In this document: one piece after another, positions 43,895-53,119 of the stretch
Layout of the letters: each line of letters opens with the position of its first letter
How positions within the stretch are numbered: the stretch's first letter is position 1
Origin: Accumulibacter sp036625275
Lineage (GTDB): Bacteria > Pseudomonadota > Gammaproteobacteria > Burkholderiales > Rhodocyclaceae
NCBI RefSeq assembly: GCF_036625275.1
Contig: NZ_JAZKUD010000004.1
Location: forward strand, 62,001-126,000
DNA: 64,000 nucleotides
Direction: 5' to 3'
Made by a program: the position numbers and the translations under genes
The notes under the pieces: generated by a model
Told to the model about the DNA's origin: nothing
Seen by the model: only the letters and a program-made list of their open reading frames with translations
Database searches by the model: none

Positions 43895-45562
43895 TCAAAA
43901 GATCAACACCAGCGCGAGCAGGACCACCAGTGCCGCCGGCCAATAGTTGCGCGCAGGAAGCTCGATCCGCTGCACCGGACCATACGGTCCCACGTAACCA
44001 TCGGCCTCGATGGTGCGTACGCGCAGGTAATAGACGCCGGAATCCGGGCGCGGCAAGCTTACCTGCGCTTCGGATACCCGGCTTTCCAGCTCGAGATCGG
44101 CAAAATCGACATCCCTGGCCAGTTGAAAGTCGTACTGCAGGCCGGGCGCAGCCATGCCCCAGCGGAAGGTCAGGCGGTCGGCGGCCAGTTCGGGGGGCTG
44201 CATCTGCGCTGCGGCCTGCAGCCGGAACGCTTGCGGGTCGCTGAACGGACCTTCCCGTCCGGTCGAGTCGCGGACAGCGACCCGCCAGAAGTACGGCCCC
44301 GGTTCGAGCGGCTGCTCGACGGTCAGGCGCGATTGGCGATGATCGTCCTGCTTGAGCAGCGGGGTCAGGAAGCGTTCGTCGTTGGCCAACTGGAAGAGGT
44401 AGCTGGCCGCGCCCTGCGGTTCAGACCATTCGAATAGCAGGGGTTTTTCGACCACGCCACTCTGGTGGGGAGGACGGACGAGGATCGGTGGTTCGGGGCG
44501 GGCGTGCAGACGGAAACGGTGTTCGGCGTCGTTTCCTTCAAGGCCCCTGGCGTCGATGCCGCGAATCCGGAGGACGTAATTCCCGTCCGGCAGGTCCGGC
44601 CCGCGTATGGCCGAGGTCGACGAGACGGCGTCGAACACGAGGAGGTCGAATTGTTCGTTGGGCGCGACCTGTGCGCGATAGGCTGCTGCCTCCGGCACGG
44701 TCGGAAAACTCCAGCGGATCGGCACGCGCGAGACCAGCGGCGGCAACTCACCGAGCGTCGGCGGCGGCAGTAACGCCACCGGCACGAGCGGCGGCTTGCC
44801 GGTTTCGGCCAGGGTGCCGAAGCCTTTCGGGATCGACCGGGTTTTGCGGCCACCCTGCAACTCGACCAGTCCTTCGAGCACTTCCAGTCGCGATGTCGCC
44901 GTCGCAGGGTCCATGCTGATCCGGTAGCGCGTACCGCGCACGGCCGAATGGGCGGCGGGGGTCCAGATTTCATAACGGTTGCTGGTGCCGGTCGTGCGCG
45001 GCGTCACCTCGCTATCGGCGCGACCTTTCTCCAGGCGGGCGCGGGTTTCGACGAACGGCGTCTGACCGCGCGCGCTCAGGATCGCCAGTCGCAGTTCGCT
45101 GTCCGCCTGCAGCAACACTCGCGAGCCATCAGCAAATCTCAGGGTGACATTGCTGTCGGGCCCGGTACCCAGGATGTCGCCCTGATGCAGGAACAGTCCG
45201 GGATCGACGGCAACCCTTTTTCGGGTCGATGCGATCAGGGCCTGCGCCTGGCCCTGTACCGCCAGGACCAGGGCCTTGGCCGGCAGGCGCTTGAGCCAGG
45301 CGACCGGAATTCGCAGCCGGGTTCCTGGGGGCAGATGTTCGGGATCGGTCACCCCGTTGAGCGCCTGCAGCTTCGGCCAGTAGTCCACAACACTCAGATA
45401 ACGGGTCGAGACATCCCACAGATTGTCGCCAGGACGAACGGTATAGTGCCATTCCTGAGCCTGTGCGGCGGTCGTGAAGAGCATCGCCAGAAGCAGCAGA
45501 AGCACGTGCATCGATCGTCTCGCCGAACCGGGCCGCGAGGTTGTGTGCAGGAGGGTGTGCAT
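43895..45562 (-). CDS. LysM-FecR domain envelope protein
   Basis: 555 residues. Signal peptide (MHVLLLLLAMLFTTAAQAQE, counted from an internal Met at 45511; ATG 45562 adds 17 residues), LysM domain (~37-90: YTVRPGDNLWDVSTRYLSVV, PGTRLRIP) for peptidoglycan binding, FecR domain (~125-235: GDILGTGPDSNVTLRFADGS, AVRGTRYRISMDPATATSRL, VLEGLVELQGG), about three Fn3-like repeats (~260-530, recurring FRLHARPEPP/FRLQAAAQMQPPEL boundaries) and a C-terminal hydrophobic tail (YWPAALVVLLALVLIF). CHASE2-type signalling proteins and LysM-FecR proteins are often neighbours; the envelope protein probably feeds the CHASE2 sensor, which is inference. Confidence 0.88.
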   Translation of the reverse strand: MHTLLHTTSRPGSARRSMHVLLLLLAMLFTTAAQAQEWHYTVRPGDNLWDVSTRYLSVVDYWPKLQALNGVTDPEHLPPGTRLRIPVAWLKRLPAKALVLAVQGQAQALIASTRKRVAVDPGLFLHQGDILGTGPDSNVTLRFADGSRVLLQADSELRLAILSARGQTPFVETRARLEKGRADSEVTPRTTGTSNRYEIWTPAAHSAVRGTRYRISMDPATATSRLEVLEGLVELQGGRKTRSIPKGFGTLAETGKPPLVPVALLPPPTLGELPPLVSRVPIRWSFPTVPEAAAYRAQVAPNEQFDLLVFDAVSSTSAIRGPDLPDGNYVLRIRGIDARGLEGNDAEHRFRLHARPEPPILVRPPHQSGVVEKPLLFEWSEPQGAASYLFQLANDERFLTPLLKQDDHRQSRLTVEQPLEPGPYFWRVAVRDSTGREGPFSDPQAFRLQAAAQMQPPELAADRLTFRWGMAAPGLQYDFQLARDVDFADLELESRVSEAQVSLPRPDSGVYYLRVRTIEADGYVGPYGPVQRIELPARNYWPAALVVLLALVLIF

Positions 45563-45740
45563 ATTGGGTTCCTTCGTGTTGCAGTATTCTCGATTCTCGA
45601 TCCGGCGGCGCTATCCAGGCGTGATCAATGTGGGGTTTCGCTTGCCGGCGATGGACTGTGCTGCGCAGCCGAATCCCCTCTGTGCTGTCCTGCATTGTAG
45701 TCGATGCTGCCTGCAAAACCCCTACTTGCCGACCCAGGGG

Positions 45741-45931
45741 GTGCGAATGAAAGTGTTGGCCGCAGTGCCTTGTTCGATCGAGGGGCGTTGACCGCGGTGA
45801 TCACCCCTTCCCCGCGAGGTTGAGAGGAGCCTGTCGATCCCTCCCAACACTTTCATTCACGTGCGCCGTGCCAAGGCGCTGCTGTCTTGTCCGAGAGCCG
45901 GATGCGGGAAATCTGCACGTCCGGTTCGATG
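45741..45931 (+). ncRNA. Group II intron remnant with domain V
   Basis: A domain V-like hairpin at 45893-45931: GAGCCGGATGCG, loop GGAAATC, TGCACGTCCGGTTC, including the AGC triad and the two-base bulge region. Upstream, GTGCG at 45741-45745 matches the intron 5' consensus, and GAATGAAAGTGTTGG (45745-45759) pairs exactly with CCAACACTTTCATTC (45844-45858). No reverse transcriptase gene is present and the whole unit is under 250 bases, so domains I-IV are mostly missing. The domain V call is good; the 5' end is tentative. Other parts of the 45563-46054 gap hold the 45960-46035 repeat and no gene. Confidence 0.55.
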
Positions 45932-45959
45932 ATCGGGAGGTGGGAACGGGGCGATGGCG

Positions 45960-46035
45960 AGACTACTTGGGCACAGTCAGATGAAAGGGACGGAAACAGA
46001 CCAGCCGAACCTACGGATACCGCGCCACATTTCGG
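45960..46035 (+). repeat. Segment following group II intron domain V, duplicated at 40794
   Basis: GACTACTTGGGCACAGTCAG and AAAGGGACGGAAACAGACC match the segment at 40794-40905. It lies 30 bases after domain V, so it may be intron domain VI plus flank, or conserved target DNA. Confidence 0.5.
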
Positions 46036-46054
46036 CTCTACATCCGGCGGGCCG

Positions 46055-46471
46055 CTAGTTTCGTGGTTCGGTGACGAAGGCGATCCTGGAAAGTCCGCAC
46101 TTCTGTGCTACAGCCAGTACTTCGGTGACGCGCTCGTAGCGCGTATTGCGGTCGGCACGCAGATGCAGCTCGGGATCACGGCCATGAGCGACAACAGCAG
46201 AAAAGCGCGCCGGTAGCGCCGCCAGCTCGCTGGCGACGCCGTCTACATAGACTTGCCCATCGCCATTGATGGCGACCGTAATCGTCAGCGGCTTGTCGTC
46301 GAGCTTCGTCGAATCGACCCTGGGCAAATCGACCGGCACTGCCTGATGAAAAAGCGGTGCGGTGATGATGAAGATGACCAGCAGCACGAGCATCACGTCG
46401 ACCAGCGGCGTCGTGTTGATCTCGGCCATCGGCTGCGTCATGCCGCCGTTGTCGAAGGAACCGAAGGACAT
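46055..46471 (-). CDS. exbD: ExbD/TolR-family biopolymer transport protein
   Basis: 138 residues: short cytoplasmic start, one membrane helix PLVDVMLVLLVIFIITAPLF that carries the proton-path Asp (in LVDVML), and a periplasmic domain (VDLPRVDSTKLDDKPLTITV, LHLRADRNTRYERVTEVLAV). Works with ExbB to couple the proton gradient to TonB. Last gene of the tonB-exbB-exbD order on the minus strand; nine bases after exbB. ExbD rather than TolR is inferred from the neighbouring tonB and absence of tol/pal genes. Confidence 0.9.
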   Translation of the reverse strand: MSFGSFDNGGMTQPMAEINTTPLVDVMLVLLVIFIITAPLFHQAVPVDLPRVDSTKLDDKPLTITVAINGDGQVYVDGVASELAALPARFSAVVAHGRDPELHLRADRNTRYERVTEVLAVAQKCGLSRIAFVTEPRN

Positions 46472-46480
46472 GGCCGCTCC

Positions 46481-47215
46481 TTACGCGCTCTTGGCGCCGC
46501 GCACTGCGGCAAGGTCGACCAGCTTGTCGCCCGGCCGGCCGCGCAGGCCGGTGGTCAGGTAGGCGTGCAGGTCGTGTGCAAAGCCGTCCATGCGTGCCAG
46601 CGTCAGGCGGTTGGTGCGGGTGAAGGCATTGTAGGCGAGTACCGCCGGGATGGCGACGAAGAGGCCAGCGGCGGTCATGATCAGCGCTTCGCCGACCGGA
46701 CCGGCGACCTTGTCGAGCACCACCTGCGTGGCGCCGGAGAGACCGACCAGCGCGTGGTAGATACCCCACACCGTGCCAAAGAGACCGATGAACGGCGCCG
46801 TCGATCCGACCGAGGCGAGGAAAGTCAACCCGGATTCGATCCTTGCCTGCGATTCGACGATCTGGCTGCGCACCGAGCGCGTGACGAATTCGCTGGCGCT
46901 GACGCCGGCGCCAATGCCGCGCGAGGCGTTCTGCCGGTGCAGCTCGGCGGCGTTGGCGCCGGCAATCGCTAGCCCGGCGAGCACACTGGTCCTGTCCTCG
47001 CGGCGGATCGCCTCGATCGCCGCTGGCAGCGACTCGGCGCCCCAGAAGGCGGCGAGCGCCCTGGCATGGCAGCGACGGGATTGCCACAGGCCATGGATCT
47101 TGCCGGCTATCACCCCCCAGCTTGCCAGCGATAACCCGAGCAACAGGATGGCCACAAAGTGCGTGACGGCATCCCCTTGCGCCCAGAACTGCGCCAATCC
47201 CATGTCTGTTCGCAT
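46481..47215 (-). CDS. exbB: ExbB/TolQ-family proton channel protein
   Basis: 244 residues with three helices: AILLLGLSLASWGVIAGKIH near the N-terminus, and the paired helices ASVGSTAPFIGLFGTVWGIY and EALIMTAAGLFVAIPAVLAY that hold the conserved MotA/TolQ/ExbB signature. Cytoplasmic loop between helices 1 and 2 with the R/E-rich segment. Forms the pentameric channel around ExbD. The gene stands between tonB (nine bases upstream) and exbD. ATG 47215; ATG 47203 is an alternative start. Confidence 0.92.
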   Translation of the reverse strand: MRTDMGLAQFWAQGDAVTHFVAILLLGLSLASWGVIAGKIHGLWQSRRCHARALAAFWGAESLPAAIEAIRREDRTSVLAGLAIAGANAAELHRQNASRGIGAGVSASEFVTRSVRSQIVESQARIESGLTFLASVGSTAPFIGLFGTVWGIYHALVGLSGATQVVLDKVAGPVGEALIMTAAGLFVAIPAVLAYNAFTRTNRLTLARMDGFAHDLHAYLTTGLRGRPGDKLVDLAAVRGAKSA

Positions 47216-47224
47216 CGTTGTTCC

Positions 47225-47980
47225 TCAGTGGTTCAAGGTGAAATTGAGCGGCACCAGGACGGCGGCTTCAACAGGCGCGTCGCCCTGCCGCGCCGGCACG
47301 AAGCGCCAGCGTTCGACGGCGCTCTTCGCAGCCTCGTCGAGGCGCGTAAAGCCGCTTGACTGGCTGATCTCGACGGTAAGCGGCAAGCCGTCGCGACTGA
47401 CCCGCACACGCAGAACGATCTTGCCTTCTTCGCCCAGACGACGGGACATGGCCGGGTAGACCGGTTTCGGATTCTGCAGGTAGTCGGCATCGAAGCGGGC
47501 AGCGGTCATCGGGGTCGGTGCGGCGACGGGGGGCTGTACCAGGGGGGTGGCGACCGGCTCGGGCTGGGGTGCGACGGTGAAGCCGGCTGGCGCGGCATCG
47601 TCACGCCGGGCCGCTGTCATTATCGGCGGTGTCGGGGCCTTTAGGGCCTTCTTCAGCACCGGCTGCGGGGACAGCGGCTTCGGCGGTTCGAGCTTCGGCG
47701 GCCGCGCTGCCACGGGTTCGATCATGCGGACGGTCAGGGCGCGGATCGGCTCAACCGCTTCGGGGCGGACGGCGACATAGGCAAGGACCAGCATCATCGC
47801 GGCATGCAGTGCGAGCACTGCCACACCTGAGATGCTCCGATGTAGCCATCCGGTACCTTCATCGGCGATCGGCGAGTAATACCCCGTCGCGAGGGTATCG
47901 TGATCATGGCACACCAGCACTGGGCTTTGTAGAGGCATGGCGACTTTGTGTATTGACTCCGATGTCCTCCGTCGAGCCAT
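47225..47980 (-). CDS. tonB: TonB-family energy transducer
   Basis: About 251 residues. One N-terminal membrane helix (VAVLALHAAMMLVLAYVAV, ~52-70), a Pro-rich periplasmic spacer (PPKLEPPKPLSPQPVLKKAL, PPVAAPTPM), and the C-terminal TonB domain (NPKPVYPAMSRRLGEEGKIV, LRVRVSRDGLPLTVEISQSS, GFTRLDEAAKSAVERWRFVP). Couples inner-membrane energy to outer-membrane TonB-dependent receptors. Start is uncertain: ATG 47980 leaves a 50-residue cytoplasmic tail; ATG 47938 would shorten it by 14. No receptor gene is adjacent, so the cargo is unknown. Confidence 0.88.
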   Translation of the reverse strand: MARRRTSESIHKVAMPLQSPVLVCHDHDTLATGYYSPIADEGTGWLHRSISGVAVLALHAAMMLVLAYVAVRPEAVEPIRALTVRMIEPVAARPPKLEPPKPLSPQPVLKKALKAPTPPIMTAARRDDAAPAGFTVAPQPEPVATPLVQPPVAAPTPMTAARFDADYLQNPKPVYPAMSRRLGEEGKIVLRVRVSRDGLPLTVEISQSSGFTRLDEAAKSAVERWRFVPARQGDAPVEAAVLVPLNFTLNH

Positions 47981-47990
47981 GGCCTTGGGC

Positions 47991-48164
47991 TCATTCGAGG
48001 TGTTTGGGTGACGACGAGGCGAGAATTTTATCGATTGAAGACACTTGCAATCTGCGGCATATCGCCGCAGTGATCCTGTTCTGTCTCGCTATTTCCCGGT
48101 TTCTCCAGAAAGCCTTGACGGCCTCGCGGGCCTGGTGCTCGTAATCGACAAGATCGAGGGCCAT
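47991..48164 (-). pseudogene. Truncated type II restriction endonuclease start (PaeR7I/XhoI-like)
   Basis: ATG 48164 follows the methyltransferase stop codon with no gap. The first ~28 residues, MALDLVDYEHQAREAVKAFW and RNREIARQ, resemble from memory the N-terminus of PaeR7I/XhoI-type endonucleases. After that the frame becomes unlike any enzyme and stops at residue 57, just before tonB. A normal enzyme of this kind has over 200 residues, so most of the gene appears deleted. Confidence 0.5.
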
Positions 48165-49907
48165 TTATTCTCCATTGCCACCCAGAGACGACTGTTCTTC
48201 GGGGCTCAAGCCGTACAACACAAAGACCGCGCGGTTGCACGCCTGCAGGTCGTGTTTGATGGCTGCGCTCGCGAGTTCCTCGCGCAGCGCCAGGGGCACA
48301 TCTTCCCAGCGCGGAATGCGGATGCGGCGCAGGTATTGCGCCTGAAAGCGCAGAAAGCCGCCGCGCATTCTGGTGGAGTAAGTAGCCACGAAAAGACGCG
48401 TCAGTGCCGAGAGCAGCACTGCCTGCAAGGTGCGCAAGTCCCACTCGTCAGAGGTGATAAAGTACAGATTGTGATGCGGATAAAGCTTCCCATCTTCAAA
48501 CACGATGTGTGCCTCGCCCTTGATGTCGGGAATCAGTAGCTTGGCCCTGGATGCCAGTGCCGGGGTGATTCGGTCAATGGTGCGATACCAGTTGGCCGGA
48601 GATTTTTGGGCGCAGTGGCGTTGGGCAATGAGATCACGTCGTGCTTCGAGATGGCGGCGCAAGCGAGGGTAATCCGCGAGATCGACAAGACCGCCGGTAT
48701 CGGCAAAAGGATTGATCACTCCCTGCCCGCGCCATTGCACCTCGCCTGAGACGATGTCTTGAGTGGTCGCCAGCGGCAATTTTCGATCCGGCTCGACATC
48801 AAGGTTCTCATAATCGCCGATGAATGCCGTATCGGCCCCGGTCGCCACCCCGATACCGACCTTGCAGCCAACCTCTTCCAGGCTTGGAAATGCTTGCTCA
48901 AGGCGGCGAATCAGGGCCATTTGATCCGAAGATTCGAGCAACCAGGGCTGCGAACCATGGGTGACGCGAGCCAGTTCACGTACCGGACAGGCTTCCTGTG
49001 GCAAGGCCGGCGCACACAGCAAGCCGGCCAGGCTTGTCAGCGTGGCCCGGTCGATGTCTGGGCGATGGGCAATGCGGGTCACGCCGGCGGCTTCGCGACT
49101 GATGATGGTGATTGCGGGGTAAGCGGCCACATCGGATTGAAACGCTGCGGTGTCCACCATGTCGACGTAGATTTTGAGATGGAAATGTTGCGCCACGAGG
49201 CCGCGAAGCGGCCCGCCATAGCGGTTCTTCATCCAGCGATCGGCACAGATGAAACCGAGTTTGCCTTTCGCGGCAAGGACCGATAGCGATCGTTCGATGA
49301 ACGGGATGTAAAGGTCGGCGCGGTCATACATGGTCTGGTAGCGGCAGCGGTACTCGGTGAGCAGCGCTGCCGGAATCAGTTCCTGGCGAACATACGGCGG
49401 ATTGCCGACGACAAAGTCGAATGATCCGTCGAGTGGGGCGATCAGGAAATCGCCCTGGCAAAGCCAGCGATCTGCGAGACTCGCCGCCGTGACCGCCGGT
49501 AATCCTTTGAGCTTGAGCAATTCAACGACCGCAAGATGCGTGCAATGAAAGGTGTCGCGATGCAGTTCGACAGCCCGGATCGCATCACCCATCTCCTTCA
49601 GCGCCGATCCGCCAGCCTGCGACATTCGCCACGCGCTGACCAGCCGGCCAACGATGGGCAGAAGGAAGTCACCACCACCGAATGACGGTTCCAGGAGTCT
49701 CTTCTCGTACAGTGCCTGATCTGCTGTGTAGCCGAGCAGATCAAGAATGAAATCCACCACCTCGCGGCGTGTGAAGATGGCACCGCGCGACTTGCTTCCT
49801 GACGCCGAAGACCATTTTTCAATCTCGATGGCGACCTCGGGTGGAGGGGGCCTACTCGAAGGGCTGCCGAGGTCCAATTTGAGCTGTGTGGTGAGCAAAT
49901 TTGGCAT
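48165..49907 (-). CDS. Adenine-specific DNA methyltransferase (type II, PaeR7I/XhoI-like)
   Basis: 580 residues from ATG 49907 (MPNLLTTQLKLDLG), preceded by GAGAG; the open frame to 50027 lies in intergenic DNA. SAM motif LLEPSFGGGDFLLPIVGRLV (~65-80), catalytic motif IV FDFVVGNPPYVRQELIP (~170), then KLGFICADRWMKNRYGGPLR and a long C-terminal target-recognition region (YRTIDRITPALASRAKLLIP, YFITSDEWDLRTLQAVLLSA). N6-adenine methylation is inferred from NPPY. If the neighbour remnant is a PaeR7I relative, the target would be CTCGAG. It now appears to be an orphan methylase whose partner endonuclease is lost. Confidence 0.85.
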   Translation of the reverse strand: MPNLLTTQLKLDLGSPSSRPPPPEVAIEIEKWSSASGSKSRGAIFTRREVVDFILDLLGYTADQALYEKRLLEPSFGGGDFLLPIVGRLVSAWRMSQAGGSALKEMGDAIRAVELHRDTFHCTHLAVVELLKLKGLPAVTAASLADRWLCQGDFLIAPLDGSFDFVVGNPPYVRQELIPAALLTEYRCRYQTMYDRADLYIPFIERSLSVLAAKGKLGFICADRWMKNRYGGPLRGLVAQHFHLKIYVDMVDTAAFQSDVAAYPAITIISREAAGVTRIAHRPDIDRATLTSLAGLLCAPALPQEACPVRELARVTHGSQPWLLESSDQMALIRRLEQAFPSLEEVGCKVGIGVATGADTAFIGDYENLDVEPDRKLPLATTQDIVSGEVQWRGQGVINPFADTGGLVDLADYPRLRRHLEARRDLIAQRHCAQKSPANWYRTIDRITPALASRAKLLIPDIKGEAHIVFEDGKLYPHHNLYFITSDEWDLRTLQAVLLSALTRLFVATYSTRMRGGFLRFQAQYLRRIRIPRWEDVPLALREELASAAIKHDLQACNRAVFVLYGLSPEEQSSLGGNGE

Positions 49908-50130
49908 TCTCTCAATTTTCAATGATCGATCCTGGCAGGGCGGCAACGTCGGATTTTCCGACCTGTACGGCTGACCGGGCAGACCGGCAAGTTCGATGGC
50001 GTGCCCGGTGTCCGGGCACGCCAGCACTCATAATTATGTATTTCGCCGCAAAAGCCAAGGCGTTCTGGTGTAGAATTCCTTGCCAGCCACGAAGCCTTGC
50101 CATGCTCGCGAATCCCTCCCAGGACCATCG

Positions 50131-50682
50131 ATGCCGTTGCCCTCACCCTCTGCCCAACGCACCCGCATGCATGTGCGCAGCGTTCAACTCGATGGTTACA
50201 AGCGTGACGATGGTTGCTGGGACATCGAGGCGCGACTGGTCGACACCAAGGACCACGACTATCCGCTGTCGTCGGGTTTGCGGCAGCGCGGCGAAGCGGT
50301 GCACGACATGTGGGTGCGGGTGACCATCGACCACCAGATGAATGTTCTCGACGCCGTGGCCTGCACCGATGCCATGCCTTACACGGGCTATTGTGATCGG
50401 ATCACCCCGGATTACACGCAACTGGTCGGCCTCAACCTCTTTCATGGTTTTCGCACGGCAGTCAAGAATCTGTTCCGTGGCACGCGCGGTTGCTCGCATC
50501 TCAGCGAGCTCTTGATGTTCCTGCCAACCGCGGCGCTGCAGACCTTTGCCAGTGACGTACTCGATAACGATGATAGCGCGCACAAGCCCTATCAGCTCGA
50601 CCGTTGCCACGCGCTGGAATCGCATTCGGACGCAGTACGGCGCTATTACCCGCGCTGGTACCGTGGCCAGAAGCCCGGGTAG
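50131..50682 (+). CDS. DUF2889-family protein
   Basis: 183-residue cytoplasmic protein. Typical segments: RTRMHVRSVQLDGYKRDDGC, WDIEARLVDTKDHDYPL, RGEAVHDMWVRVTIDHQMNV, DAMPYTGYCDRITPDYTQLV and GTRGCSHLSELLMFLPTAA. Function unknown in the family. ATG 50131 is chosen for homology; the frame is open to 50080. Conserved His/Asp/Cys residues hint at metal or ligand binding, unproven. It precedes sucCD by about 60 bases on the same strand. Confidence 0.85.
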   Translation: MPLPSPSAQRTRMHVRSVQLDGYKRDDGCWDIEARLVDTKDHDYPLSSGLRQRGEAVHDMWVRVTIDHQMNVLDAVACTDAMPYTGYCDRITPDYTQLVGLNLFHGFRTAVKNLFRGTRGCSHLSELLMFLPTAALQTFASDVLDNDDSAHKPYQLDRCHALESHSDAVRRYYPRWYRGQKPG

Positions 50683-50743
50683 GACGGACATCCTGCCTGT
50701 GGTTCGTTACGTTTTGCAACCTTAACTCAAGCAAGGAAAGCGC

Positions 50744-51904
<1,161 letters not shown>

Positions 51905-51913
51905 GGAGCCACC

Positions 51914-52807
51914 ATGTCGATTCTGATTAACAAAGATACCAAGATCATCACCCAGGGCATCACCGGCAAGACCGGGCAGTTCCATACCGAGAAGTGCCAG
52001 GAATACGCCAACGGCAAGAACTGCTTCGTCGCCGGCGTGAACCCCAAGAAAGCCGGCGAGAGTATTTTCGGCATTCCGATCTATGGCTCAGTCAAGGAAG
52101 CCGCCGTCCAGACCGGTGCGACCGTCTCGGTGATCTACGTGCCGCCGCCAGGTGCTGCCGCAGCGATCTGGGAAGCGGTCGAAGCCGACCTCGATCTGGT
52201 CGTCTGTATCACCGAAGGCATTCCGGTGCGCGACATGCTGATCGTGCGCAACAAGATGCTCAGGAAGGAAGCCGCTGGCGGCAAGAAGACGTTGCTGCTC
52301 GGGCCGAACTGCCCGGGACTGATCACCCCGGATGAAGTCAAGATCGGCATCATGCCCGGTCACATTCATCGCAAGGGGCGCATCGGTGTGGTTTCGCGCT
52401 CGGGCACGCTGACCTACGAAGCGGTTGGACAGTTGACCGAAATCGGTCTTGGCCAGTCGTCTGCGGTGGGTACCGGCGGTGATCCGATCAACGGCCTCAA
52501 GCACATCGACATCATGCGCCTGTTCAACGACGATCCGGATACCGACGCGGTGATCATGATCGGTGAAATCGGCGGTCCTGATGAAGCTGACGCCGCTGTG
52601 TGGTGCAAGGCGAACATGAAGAAGCCGATCGTCGGGTTCATTGCCGGTGTAACCGCTCCGGCAGGCAAGCGCATGGGCCATGCCGGGGCACTGATTTCGG
52701 GCGGTGCGGATACTGCGGACGCCAAGCTGGCGATCATGGAAGAGTGTGGTTTCAAGGTCACCCGTGATCCTTCGGTCATGGGCAGGATGATCCAGTCCCT
52801 GATTTAG
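51914..52807 (+). CDS. sucD: Succinyl-CoA synthetase subunit alpha
   Basis: 297 residues. CoA-binding Rossmann N-domain (ILINKDTKIITQGITGKTGQ, VAGVNPKKAG) and ligase domain with the phosphohistidine in PAGKRMGHAGALISGGADTA (~246). VVCITEGIPVRDML and LGPNCPGLITPDEVKIGIMP are family signatures. Coupled to sucC at nine bases and closed by a strong terminator about 45 bases after the stop. Confidence 0.98.
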   Translation: MSILINKDTKIITQGITGKTGQFHTEKCQEYANGKNCFVAGVNPKKAGESIFGIPIYGSVKEAAVQTGATVSVIYVPPPGAAAAIWEAVEADLDLVVCITEGIPVRDMLIVRNKMLRKEAAGGKKTLLLGPNCPGLITPDEVKIGIMPGHIHRKGRIGVVSRSGTLTYEAVGQLTEIGLGQSSAVGTGGDPINGLKHIDIMRLFNDDPDTDAVIMIGEIGGPDEADAAVWCKANMKKPIVGFIAGVTAPAGKRMGHAGALISGGADTADAKLAIMEECGFKVTRDPSVMGRMIQSLI

Positions 52808-52848
52808 GGTGCCTGTGGTTGCCTGTTGTGCTGGCCTGAATTCCTGGC

Positions 52849-52880
52849 AAAAAAGGGCAGACTCCGGTCTGCCTTTTTTG
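52849..52880 (+). terminator. Rho-independent terminator of sucCD
   Basis: A-run, then GGCAGAC - TCCG - GTCTGCC stem-loop and TTTTTTG. Seven-base GC-rich stem, stable UNCG-like loop and U-tract; the flanking A- and T-runs extend the pairing. The clearest terminator in the window. Confidence 0.9.
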
Positions 52881-52944
52881 TTTGCCCTTGATCTGTGACA
52901 TTTGCCGTTAAAATCGCCGCTGCAAGCTGCAAACTATGAATGAT

Positions 52945-53061
52945 GTAGAAGTCGCGTCAGCGACTCATGACTCTCTCCTCTCCACTCGCGGGCGAGGGGT
53001 TGAGGGAGAGGGAAACGGTCATGACTTTCATGATCGGGGTACTGGAAAAGTCGTGACCGTT
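52945..53061 (-). repeat. Three-hairpin intergenic repeat, copy C
   Basis: Reverse-oriented near-full copy of the element at 14424-14540, with all three hairpins: GAAGTCGCG/CGACTC, CTCTCC.../GGAGAG-type middle stem and GGTCATGACTTT against AAAAGTCGTGACC. It lies between the sucCD terminator and an ornithine cyclodeaminase gene. Confidence 0.8.
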
Positions 53062-53119
53062 AAGTTGAAAAGATCGTGCTGATCGTTTGATTCCGAAGTG
53101 CCGAACTGGAGGCAACACG

